DNA of 5,331 nt. Source: Syntrophomonadaceae bacterium. GTDB taxonomy: Bacteria; Bacillota; Ch66; Ch109. Within the stretch, counting starts at the first letter, position 1, and every line of letters begins with the position of its first letter. The translations under genes and the position numbers were made by a program. The stretch spans positions 1-5,331 of the forward strand of contig JAAZDI010000263.1 of NCBI GenBank assembly GCA_012512295.1. The letters run 5' to 3'. The notes under the pieces are model-generated. The model made no database searches, was not told the origin of the DNA, and was given only the letters and a program-made list of their open reading frames with translations. Shown in pieces: positions 1 through 5,085 of the stretch.

Positions 1-45
1 GACAGCCCTTTGCCATTCCCTAGCGTCAATTATGCCGATACTCAT
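1..45 (-). CDS. 5' end of an unidentified protein gene (15 codons, runs off the window)
   Basis: Reading from an ATG at 45-43 gives MSIGIIDAREWQRAV before the window ends, with no stop. A strong Shine-Dalgarno (GGGAGGTG, about 51-58) lies 7 nt upstream of the ATG. The A of the ATG is also the last base of the upstream radical SAM stop codon (TGATG arrangement), so the two genes are almost certainly co-transcribed and translationally coupled. Fifteen residues are too few to name a family, and I do not recognise it. Its position as the fifth gene of an operon headed by a Moco-type riboswitch suggests a role in molybdenum or tungsten metabolism, by context only. Confidence 0.75.
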   Translation of the reverse strand, partial: MSIGIIDAREWQRAV

Positions 46-1049
46 CAAGACACCTCCCTGGAGCGCCAATTGATTTTTTGGCCGTGCAGTTTAATTTCCC
101 GACCACAGGTTGGACATTTATTCTCTATACACGAAAACTTAGCCAGTCGGTCTCCGCCGCAGCCAAGGCTCAATCGCTCAATCACCTCGGTCCCGCAGTC
201 CGGGCAAATAGTGTTGACCCAATCGGAACCGACAAAGTTATGAAAATAGACGTATTGCAGTTTTTCTCTGACCAATTGCAAAGTATCATTAATCCGATCA
301 ATGCTTGGATATTCAAATTTTTTCATTTTATACTCGGGCAGTAGCCGAAAAACGTGAAAAGGTATCTCTCGATCAATTTCAGCCACAAAAGTGGCCATTT
401 CGTCAAGTTCGTGATCATTAATGGTCTGAATTACCGGCACGGTAACCTCAAGATGGTTGGTCGCGGCTAAACGCCGGATATTTCGCAAAACCGGTTCTCC
501 GTTCTTTATCCCGATATAATCGCGGTAAAACTCTGGAGACATTCCTTTCAGGCTAATATTGATGAAAGAAAAAATGTCGGCGATGATCTCCGTGGCCTCT
601 TCCGTCATATAGGCATTAGTCAAACAACCCATAGGCATTCCAATGTCACGAGCAACTTGACTCACTTCAATCAGTGAAGGCAGTGAGACGGTAGGCTCAT
701 TAACGTTGAAGACGATATTATGACAGCCTTGTTTTTGGGCCATTTTGACCAGTTCTGCCGGGGTAAATTCAAACATGCCTTCCTGCTGTTTAGCTGGGTC
801 TTCTTTGGCGACATAGGCATTTGAACAGTAGCGGCACGCAAAATTACAGCTACTGGTGCCAATGACCATACTGCGGCTGCCCGGATAGGCGTGATAGAAA
901 GGGATAGATTCGATCTTGGAAATATTGCAGGTTGACCATCGATTGGGAAAACGCTCCTTAACAAGTCCATTTTCCCCATAATACATTTTACAAACGCCAA
1001 ATTTGCCTTCGTTTAATTCACACCGCCATTCACAATAATTACATTGCAC
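45..1049 (-). CDS. Radical SAM protein, PflA-activase-like/AmmeMemoRadiSam-like, with N- and C-terminal cysteine clusters
   Basis: This 334-residue protein has the radical SAM motif CNFACRYC (Cys68, Cys72, Cys75), which in this superfamily binds the [4Fe-4S] cluster that cleaves S-adenosylmethionine. The N-terminus carries Cys3, Cys6, Cys10 and Cys20 in a CxxC...C...GxxGxC pattern. The C-terminus has two CPxCG pairs (282/285 and 312/315) plus Cys297 and Cys307, likely metal-binding. This layout resembles COG1180-type activating enzymes and the AmmeMemoRadiSam enzyme, but no Memo or AMMECR1 partner is visible. The start is GTG: an in-frame TAA lies two codons upstream, and the next ATG (codon 22) would lose the N-terminal cysteines. 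An AAAAGGAG box lies 10 nt upstream. The gene overlaps the ATPase gene by 11 nt and the next gene by 1 nt. Its substrate is unknown. Membership in a riboswitch-controlled transporter operon suggests a link to Mo/W enzymes. Confidence 0.9.
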   Translation of the reverse strand: MQCNYCEWRCELNEGKFGVCKMYYGENGLVKERFPNRWSTCNISKIESIPFYHAYPGSRSMVIGTSSCNFACRYCSNAYVAKEDPAKQQEGMFEFTPAELVKMAQKQGCHNIVFNVNEPTVSLPSLIEVSQVARDIGMPMGCLTNAYMTEEATEIIADIFSFINISLKGMSPEFYRDYIGIKNGEPVLRNIRRLAATNHLEVTVPVIQTINDHELDEMATFVAEIDREIPFHVFRLLPEYKMKKFEYPSIDRINDTLQLVREKLQYVYFHNFVGSDWVNTICPDCGTEVIERLSLGCGGDRLAKFSCIENKCPTCGREIKLHGQKINWRSREVS

Positions 1050-1884
1050 TCCTTACCATCTCCTTTTCCCGCATCTCTAGTTCATGCGTCAGGCAATCAC
1101 AAAGATTACGTGGTACTACTACCGGCAAACCGGCACTTGTCGCGTCTAGCTGGATGTTTTCTCCCAGGGCCTGCCTCAGATGGGTATCATTCATGATTTT
1201 TTCCGTTAATCCTTGAATCACGATTCGCCCCTGTTTGAGCATAATGATTTCATCGCAGTAATACAGAGCCAGATTGGGATCATGCAGCGTTATCAAGGCA
1301 GTTACCCCGTGTTGCTTCACCACTCGCTTCATCAATTCCATCATGCGGTGCTGATTACAAAAATCCAAATGGGAATTGGGTTCGTCCAGGAGCATTAGCG
1401 GAGTATCTTGATAAAGGGCTCTGGCTAATAAAACCATTTGCTGTTGGCCGCCTGACAGTTTATTGTACTGGGCTGAGGCCAGTTCGCTAATACCGACCTC
1501 AGCCATTACTTTATACGCTTTCTGCCTTTCACTTTTCCCGGGAGAGGCCCAAGCTTTCAACCTGGCGACACTCCCCATCAGAACCATATCCAGGACCGGA
1601 AAGTCGAAAACGGAATAGCTGCTTTGTGGGACAACACTGATTAGTTGAGCTATCTGAACCCGACTTAACCGGTTAACATCCTTGCCCATTACCGTGATCC
1701 GGCCACGATCGGGTTTAATAATAGCGTTGATACAGTTCATCAACGTTGTTTTTCCCGAGCCGTTATGCCCCAATAATCCACAAATTCGTCCTTGACTCAC
1801 CCAGGTATTAATCTCTTTCAAAACAGGTTCCCGGCCATATCCAGCAGTAAGGCCGGTTATTTCAATAGCCACTTTTTGCTGCAC
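1039..1884 (-). CDS. ABC transporter ATPase, FepC/BtuD/MolC type (predicted molybdate/tungstate uptake)
   Basis: This 281-residue ATPase powers import through the neighbouring permease at the inner face of the membrane. All motifs are intact: Walker A GHNGSGKT (39-46), Q-loop Gln87, signature LSGGQ (143-147), Walker B LMLLDE (163-168), D-loop SHLD (171-174) and H-loop His201. Length and motif spacing fit the ATPases that pair with FecCD-type permeases. The start is GTG at 1884, overlapping the permease gene by 23 nt. The upstream AAAGGG is very close to it, so the GTG four codons later is a possible alternative. Overlap suggests coupled translation. General annotation would say iron-siderophore or cobalamin. 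The Moco-type riboswitch ahead of the operon favours molybdate or tungstate, as in the MolBCA system of Haemophilus. The ABC ATPase call is secure; the substrate is inferred. Confidence 0.93.
   Translation of the reverse strand: MQQKVAIEITGLTAGYGREPVLKEINTWVSQGRICGLLGHNGSGKTTLMNCINAIIKPDRGRITVMGKDVNRLSRVQIAQLISVVPQSSYSVFDFPVLDMVLMGSVARLKAWASPGKSERQKAYKVMAEVGISELASAQYNKLSGGQQQMVLLARALYQDTPLMLLDEPNSHLDFCNQHRMMELMKRVVKQHGVTALITLHDPNLALYYCDEIIMLKQGRIVIQGLTEKIMNDTHLRQALGENIQLDATSAGLPVVVPRNLCDCLTHELEMREKEMVRSAM
1060..1067 (-). promoter_or_regulatory. Ribosome binding site that fixes the radical SAM start
   Basis: AAAAGGAG on the minus strand, inside the 3' end of the ATPase gene, lies 10 nt before the GTG at 1049. 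A nearer AAGGAG runs directly into that GTG and is too close to serve it. The site therefore supports GTG at 1049 as the start and indicates that the gene is translated from within the upstream coding sequence. Confidence 0.55.
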
Positions 1885-2884
1885 CGCCCTTTCTGCTTAG
1901 AATCAGATAGCCCAAAAATGGTGCGCCGAAGAGCGAGGTAATAATACTAATCGGGATTTCCGAGGCGGTCACTGTTCGGGCAAAAGTATCCATCAACAGC
2001 ATAAAACTGCCTCCTAAAAACGCGGCCGTCGGAATCAGTCTTTTATGTTCAGTACCGACCAAAAAACGAGCGATGTGAGGCATGATCAGGCCGACCCATC
2101 TTATTTCGCCGACGGTTGCCACGGCGGAAGCGACAATCAAGGTGCTTATCCCTAAGTAAAAGAGACGCCATCTCTTAATGTTAACCCCTAAAGATAAAAT
2201 CTCTTTTTCATCCTGGGTCATAATGTTTAAGCGCCAACTGAAAACGCCCAGGATAATGGAACCGATGATAATAATCGGCAGGGTGATCTCGACTTTTGGC
2301 CAACTGCTGGTCTGAAAGCTGCCCATGGTCCAGAACATGATTTTCGCTAATTGGGTGTATGGATCTGAAATATACTGAAGAATTGATAACCCTGCCTGGA
2401 AAATGGCACTAACCACGATTCCCGAGATTACTAAGACTGACGCAGATTTATCCCAACTCCGGGTTCCCAAGAGAAAAGTAATGCAGACAGCTAAAACGCC
2501 AAAACAGAAGGCGGATAGCTGAATCCCCATGGCCATTTCAGTTATAAAGACGATACTCAGGGCAGCGCCAAAAGCTGAACCGGATGATACGCCCAAAATA
2601 TCAGGGCTGGCTAAGGGATTACGGAACAGGGCCTGAAAAATAACCCCGGCAATAGCGATGCCGCATCCTACCGCAAAAGCCATGATTATCCTGGGCAAAC
2701 GAACATTCCAAAATACAATCGCTGAATTTTCGACCGGGGCGTCTAATATGCCCTTAATCCCTAACTTAGCGAAAAGAATACTGCCTAACTCAGTAAAGCT
2801 AATGGCATAACGCCCTACGCTCAAGGACACGATCAGAGAGAGGATAAAAACAACAATCAGGATAATCCAGATTTTTTTTTGCAC
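1862..2884 (-). CDS. FecCD/BtuC-family ABC transporter permease, MolB-like
   Basis: This 340-residue polytopic membrane protein forms the translocation channel, presumably as a dimer as in the BtuC family. The family hallmarks are clear: RLPR (62-65) followed by a Gly-rich helix and Gln84, the RNPLASPDILGVSSG block (88-102), and GEIRWVGLIMPHIAR (259-273) with the family's GLxxPHxxR pattern. Asp299 and the SEIP motif (308-311) lie in the last third. An N-terminal hydrophobic helix covers about residues 5-23, with several more along the chain, and the length is typical of a complete FecCD protein. The start is GTG, 7 nt after GGAGG (2892-2896), and 45 nt separate it from the binding-protein stop. 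A run of nine A follows the GTG almost at once. Substrate is inferred from the riboswitch: molybdate or tungstate rather than an iron chelate or cobalamin. Confidence 0.93.
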   Translation of the reverse strand: MQKKIWIILIVVFILSLIVSLSVGRYAISFTELGSILFAKLGIKGILDAPVENSAIVFWNVRLPRIIMAFAVGCGIAIAGVIFQALFRNPLASPDILGVSSGSAFGAALSIVFITEMAMGIQLSAFCFGVLAVCITFLLGTRSWDKSASVLVISGIVVSAIFQAGLSILQYISDPYTQLAKIMFWTMGSFQTSSWPKVEITLPIIIIGSIILGVFSWRLNIMTQDEKEILSLGVNIKRWRLFYLGISTLIVASAVATVGEIRWVGLIMPHIARFLVGTEHKRLIPTAAFLGGSFMLLMDTFARTVTASEIPISIITSLFGAPFLGYLILSRKGGAAKSGY

Positions 2885-2929
2885 AGAATTTCCTCCGGTT
2901 GGTTTTTGCCGATTTAACCCTTGACGTGA

Positions 2930-3964
2930 CTAGAGTTTTCCACCCATTTCTGTGAAAGAATGGCCATAGCATTTCGTATAAAATTCATTGGCTTTCTCTA
3001 ACATGTCAATGTCCGCAAATTTTTCAGGATAGAAAGCTTTGCTTAGCCATAACACACCCAACACACAATTGGGAGCCGGGAAATCCCACCAGCCAATGTT
3101 AGATGGCATGCTGTAAACCTTTTTCTCCTGAACTGCTTTCACTGTTTGGAAGTGTGGATTTTTATATACCTGTTGGTCGCCATAAGTATCCAGGGAAGAA
3201 CCCAAAATTATGACCTCAGGATTCCAGGTAGCCACTTGTTCAGGAGATACCTCGGTCCAATATCCCTTAATATCTTTTGAGACACTTACGGCGCCGGCTA
3301 ATTCGATTAATTTAGTAGTCAGCATATCTCCACTGGCCACCGTATAGACACTCTTGGGACCGGCAAACATTATCCGTGGCTTTTTATCTTCTGGGACACT
3401 GCCAACTCTCTCGTTAACCAATTCTAAAATATTTTGGCAGTAGGCAAGATACTCCTCACCTCGGTCCGGACAGTTTAATACTTTGGCGATCAACCTTACC
3501 GCTTCAAAAGCTTCCTCAAAAGTCTCGCCTTTTACCGCTACCACCTTGATCCCCACACTTTCAAACTGGTCAATCATAGACGCATCGGAAGAAGCATAAA
3601 CAAAAGCCACCTGGGGTTGGAGGGCGAATAATTCTTCCATATTAATGTTCATGCCATGTGAAATAGAGGGTTTAGCAGCGTAAACTGGATCAACCGAGCT
3701 TATTGCTTTGCCTAAATTGCCATAGATTGCCTGATCAACGAGTTTGTCCTGTTGCCCTAGCGCAAAAGCAATGTGGGCGGCAAAATGGTGGGTCCCCGTA
3801 ATTTTGGTAACATCTTTCGGCACAGTCACGGTTCTGCCTAACTGATCAGTAACGGTGATTGTGGCTTCTTTCGGTGCCGTTGCTTCATGAGCGCAGCCAC
3901 TGAGCATTAAACTCAAGATTAAGACCATCACTGTAAATAATGATAAACGCGATTTTTTCCGCAA
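2930..3964 (-). CDS. Solute-binding lipoprotein of an ABC importer, class III (BtuF/FepB/MolA type)
   Basis: This 344-residue extracytoplasmic binding protein captures the solute and delivers it to the permease. A basic, hydrophobic signal peptide (1-23) ends in the lipobox LSGC, so Cys24 should be lipid-modified after cleavage. The mature part follows the periplasmic-binding class III pattern (PF01497): DQLGRTVTVP (40-49), NMEELFALQPQVAFV (108-122) with Glu110/111, and YWTEVSPEQVATWNPEVI (235-252) with Glu242. One Glu in each lobe normally contacts permease arginines. The start is TTG, 10 nt after AAAAGGAG (3975-3982). An in-frame TGA lies three codons upstream, and the first in-frame ATG (codon 13) would cut the signal peptide. 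It is the first gene after the riboswitch and terminator, so its expression should depend on terminator read-through. Fold is confident; molybdate/tungstate specificity is inferred from the riboswitch. Confidence 0.9.
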   Translation of the reverse strand: MRKKSRLSLFTVMVLILSLMLSGCAHEATAPKEATITVTDQLGRTVTVPKDVTKITGTHHFAAHIAFALGQQDKLVDQAIYGNLGKAISSVDPVYAAKPSISHGMNINMEELFALQPQVAFVYASSDASMIDQFESVGIKVVAVKGETFEEAFEAVRLIAKVLNCPDRGEEYLAYCQNILELVNERVGSVPEDKKPRIMFAGPKSVYTVASGDMLTTKLIELAGAVSVSKDIKGYWTEVSPEQVATWNPEVIILGSSLDTYGDQQVYKNPHFQTVKAVQEKKVYSMPSNIGWWDFPAPNCVLGVLWLSKAFYPEKFADIDMLEKANEFYTKCYGHSFTEMGGKL

Positions 3965-4097
3965 AATACTTCAGCTCCTTTTGTAAAATCTAAATTACAT
4001 TTTTTATAAGGTGATTTATGAAATCTTTCAGAACGACCTAAAATTAATTCCTCCTTTCTTGTTACCCTCTTGGCCATAGGGATTAATTTGTAAGAAT

Positions 4098-4135
4098 AAA
4101 AAAGGCCAACTTTGCAAAGAAAAGCAAAGCTGACC
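4098..4135 (-). terminator. Intrinsic terminator in the leader of the transporter operon (attenuator)
   Basis: On the minus strand a 12-bp stem (GGTCAGCTTTGC at 4135-4124 with GCAAAGTTGGCC at 4115-4104, some G-U pairs) closes an 8-nt loop and is followed at once by six U (4103-4098). It lies 12 nt beyond the last paired base of the minus-strand aptamer and about 135 nt before the first gene. That is the usual place for a riboswitch expression platform that stops transcription when ligand is bound. Confidence 0.85.
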
Positions 4136-4144
4136 CACCAGCCT
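4133..4144 (-). repeat. Leader 12-mer AGGCTGGTGGGT, minus-strand copy
   Basis: This 12-mer lies between the aptamer P1 and the terminator stem of the transporter leader, and its last three bases are the foot of that stem. An identical copy in the same sense to transcription lies downstream of the other riboswitch (4895-4906). With one base of flank, TAGGCT can pair perfectly with AGCCTA inside the aptamer (4255-4250). Confidence 0.5.
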
Positions 4145-4147
4145 ATA

Positions 4148-4278
4148 AATTTTATCCTGCTCTCCTTTCCAAACACGGGAGGCGCAGCCGTTTCCAGCTA
4201 CACCCTTCGGTTCAGCAGCCTTGCCAAAAATAGGTCTGTAAATATGGTTTAGGCTAAAGAACTCGGAGATATAAAATT
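4148..4278 (-). promoter_or_regulatory. Moco/Tuco-type riboswitch aptamer, minus strand, ahead of the transporter operon
   Basis: The RNA read from 4278 to 4148 is closed by a perfect 8-bp P1 (AATTTTAT 4278-4271 with ATAAAATT 4155-4148). Inside are CTCCGAG near the 5' end, an AGCC (4255-4252)/GGCT (4220-4217) helix, and CCGAAGGGT. A 7-bp stem with a GAAA tetraloop follows (4201-4195/4190-4184). Then comes the hallmark GCCTCCCG...TTTGGAAAGGAG. These segments match my memory of the molybdenum cofactor riboswitch ahead of E. coli moaA (family RF01055), and the plus-strand copy in this window has the same order and spacing. The family senses Moco or the tungsten cofactor and normally lowers expression when cofactor is plentiful. 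Here it sits before an intrinsic terminator, so it should repress uptake genes in cis. The region equivalent to P3 lacks a clear helix. Confidence 0.85.
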
Positions 4279-4331
4279 GTCTTATGTGTAATTTGGGTTA
4301 TTTGATTAATTGAACTACTACAATAAGGTTA

Positions 4332-4362
4332 TTTATAATTTGTGAAGATCATGACTTGTAAA
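4332..4362 (-). promoter_or_regulatory. Candidate promoter for the transporter operon
   Basis: On the minus strand TTTACA (4362-4357) and TATAAA (4337-4332) are separated by 19 nt, about 55 nt before the aptamer P1. The boxes are reasonable for a housekeeping promoter, but the spacer is long. The region is A/T-rich, so such matches arise easily. This is a weak candidate. Confidence 0.3.
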
Positions 4363-4455
4363 AGCGAAAATAATAATTATGGCTTTTTCTAGATTCCTGA
4401 TGTCTTTATTCGACACGAAAACGTAAATTCCTGCAACTTTCCAAGAAATGATTAA

Positions 4456-4531
4456 GGGACAGGTCCACCCTGCCCCCTGTTAGTTTTTATGTATATGCAA
4501 AAACTACAGAACTAGTTGTTAAACTTGTCCC
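4456..4531. repeat. REP-like palindromic element bounded by GGGACAGG / CTTGTCCC
   Basis: GGGACAGG (4456-4463) and CTTGTCCC (4524-4531) form terminal inverted repeats (7 of 8 matched). Within, CTG-TAGTTTTT (4477-4488) pairs with AAAAACTA-CAG (4499-4509) around a 10-nt loop with one bulged T. CCTGCCCC (4470-4477) is a near match to the inverted end. The palindrome AACTAGTT is at 4510-4517. Compact dyads ending in GGGACA/TGTCCC are, as I recall, often dispersed repeats in clostridial genomes, possibly mobilised by REP-associated tyrosine transposases. Repetition elsewhere cannot be seen from one window. Confidence 0.4.
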
Positions 4532-4546
4532 ATAAGGTTGCGGTAT

Positions 4547-4589
4547 TTGCTAAAAAATTACCACCAATTGTGGTTTCACTTATTAGCAA
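4547..4589. repeat. Nested inverted repeat TTGCTAA...ACCAC/GTGGT...TTAGCAA
   Basis: The outer arms TTGCTAA (4547-4553) and TTAGCAA (4583-4589) match perfectly. The inner arms ACCAC (4560-4564) and GTGGT (4570-4574) enclose a 5-nt loop. The symmetry could make a cruciform or a two-part operator upstream of the plus-strand promoter region. No T-tract follows on either strand, so a terminator is unlikely. Function unknown. Confidence 0.35.
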
Positions 4590-4684
4590 TCTATACTTGT
4601 TAAGGCTTTGGTCAGTTTAAATTAGATTAAACCAGAATGCACGATCCCAGTTGCCTTTAAAATTTGTTTCAAGAAAGCAGGATT

Positions 4685-4719
4685 TTGACGAATTTAATCG
4701 AACTAAGTATCTATATAAT
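4685..4719 (+). promoter_or_regulatory. Candidate promoter region for the plus-strand riboswitch transcript
   Basis: TTGACG (4685-4690) is a good -35 box, and a perfect TATAAT lies at 4714-4719, just upstream of the aptamer. The 23-nt spacing between them is too long for one standard promoter. TTGACG may pair with TATCTA (4708-4713, 17-nt spacer), or TATAAT may work with a weak -35. The promoter for the plus transcript is probably here, but the exact boxes are unresolved. Confidence 0.4.
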
Positions 4720-4727
4720 ATATATTA

Positions 4728-4840
4728 TTATCAGCTCACCGAGCCTGTTGCCTAAGTCTTAGGATATGGCTACCAGGCCGATGGGTACAAAGGGAAACCT
4801 TTGTGCCTCCCGTTTTGGAAAGGAGGGCTTTTTTGTCTGA
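4728..4840 (+). promoter_or_regulatory. Moco/Tuco-type riboswitch aptamer, plus strand, ahead of the TrmO-family gene
   Basis: P1 is short: TCAG (4731-4734) with CTGA (4837-4840), perhaps extended by TTAT. CTCACCGAG follows, then AGCC (4742-4745) that can pair with GGCT (4826-4829). A small P3-like hairpin CCTAA/TTAGG (4751-4755/4759-4763) comes next, then CCGATGGGT. A 7-bp stem with a GAAA tetraloop follows (4787-4793/4798-4804), then the hallmark GCCTCCCG...TTTGGAAAGGAGGGC (4805-4828). The core 4768-4828 aligns with minus 4220-4159 with one 1-nt gap. At most positions of the GAAA-capped stem the paired bases differ but still pair. This is the molybdenum/tungsten cofactor riboswitch family by recalled consensus. 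The short P3 resembles the abridged form that has been proposed to sense the tungsten cofactor, but the ligand cannot be settled from sequence. Confidence 0.85.
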
Positions 4841-4848
4841 GACATAAC

Positions 4849-4877
4849 AAAGCTATGCCTTTTTTTAGCATAGCTTT
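4849..4877 (+). terminator. Terminator-like hairpin downstream of the plus-strand riboswitch
   Basis: A perfect 10-bp stem, AAAGCTATGC (4849-4858) with GCATAGCTTT (4868-4877), closes a 9-nt T-rich loop. The 3' arm ends in TTT and continues as AATTGTTT, a broken U-tract. Its place 8 nt after the aptamer fits an expression platform, but the tail is weaker than that of the minus-strand terminator. Another candidate stop overlaps the end of the aptamer (CCTCC/GGAGG and then T6 at 4829-4834). Confidence 0.55.
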
Positions 4878-4893
4878 AATTGTTTATCTGAAT

Positions 4894-4926
4894 CAGGCTG
4901 GTGGGTAGAGTCTTCATCTGCAGCCT
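4894..4926 (+). promoter_or_regulatory. Leader hairpin carrying the second copy of the 12-mer
   Basis: The 12-mer AGGCTGGTGGGT (4895-4906) can fold locally, AGGCTG (4895-4900) with CAGCCT (4921-4926). Alternatively CAGGCTGGTG (4894-4903) can pair with CACC-AGCCTG of the aptamer (4737-4747, one bulged G), making 10 bp that extend with three further pairs including wobbles. Two mutually exclusive pairings of the same segment suggest a conformational switch in the leader. No function is proven. Confidence 0.35.
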
Positions 4927-5046
4927 CTATTTTCAGCGAAGTTGAACGATTTCATAATGAGAAAGCAGATTAAGTCAAAACACACTGCGCAAATTATTAC
5001 AATTTTAATCTGGTACTTGCCGACGATGCAAACGATTACTTGATAT

Positions 5047-5064
5047 GCTTCTAATGTTAGAAGC
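5047..5064 (+). promoter_or_regulatory. Hairpin directly upstream of the TrmO-family ribosome binding site
   Basis: GCTTCTAA and TTAGAAGC form a perfect palindromic dyad (at least 7 bp with a 4-nt loop) that ends 5 nt before the AAGGAG of the TrmO-family gene. It could hold the ribosome binding site open, protect the mRNA or act as a DNA operator. There is no U-tract after it, so it is not a terminator. Confidence 0.35.
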
Positions 5065-5085
5065 AAGTAAGGAGTGATAAAAACA

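Larger units (their letters stand above)
4279..4727. other. A/T-rich intergenic stretch between the two riboswitches
   Basis: There is no credible protein gene in this stretch. It must hold the promoters of both divergent transcripts. It also contains a GGGACAGG...CTTGTCCC dyad (4456-4531), a nested inverted repeat (4547-4589) and a small dyad GTTTAA/TTAAAC (4615-4620/4627-4632). No tRNA, CRISPR array or transposase remnant is visible. Confidence 0.6.

Noticed and set aside
671..1000. Minus-strand frame of 109 codons inside the radical SAM gene
   Set aside because: It is fully contained in another frame of a gene with clear family motifs; no motif of its own.
4050..4056. A strong AAGGAGG on the minus strand that looks like a ribosome binding site
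   Set aside because: No ATG, GTG or TTG follows at a workable distance; the next in-frame reading meets TGA within a few codons. It is probably chance or a remnant.
3928..4077. A 49-codon minus-strand frame (MAKRVTRKEEL...) in the transporter leader, with longer forms starting at 4176
   Set aside because: There is no ribosome binding site before the ATG at 4077, it overlaps the binding-protein start by 37 nt in another frame, and the longer form runs through the riboswitch and terminator.
4734..4906. T-box or cobalamin riboswitch as alternative for the leader RNAs
   Set aside because: The T-box antiterminator core (GGTGG-NACC-type with flanking helices) and the B12-box are not present, while the Moco-type core is found in both leaders.
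4956..5042. Short plus-strand frame MRKQIKSKHTAQ... (28 residues) before the TrmO-family gene
   Set aside because: There is no Shine-Dalgarno ahead of the ATG, and the A/T-rich leader yields such frames by chance.
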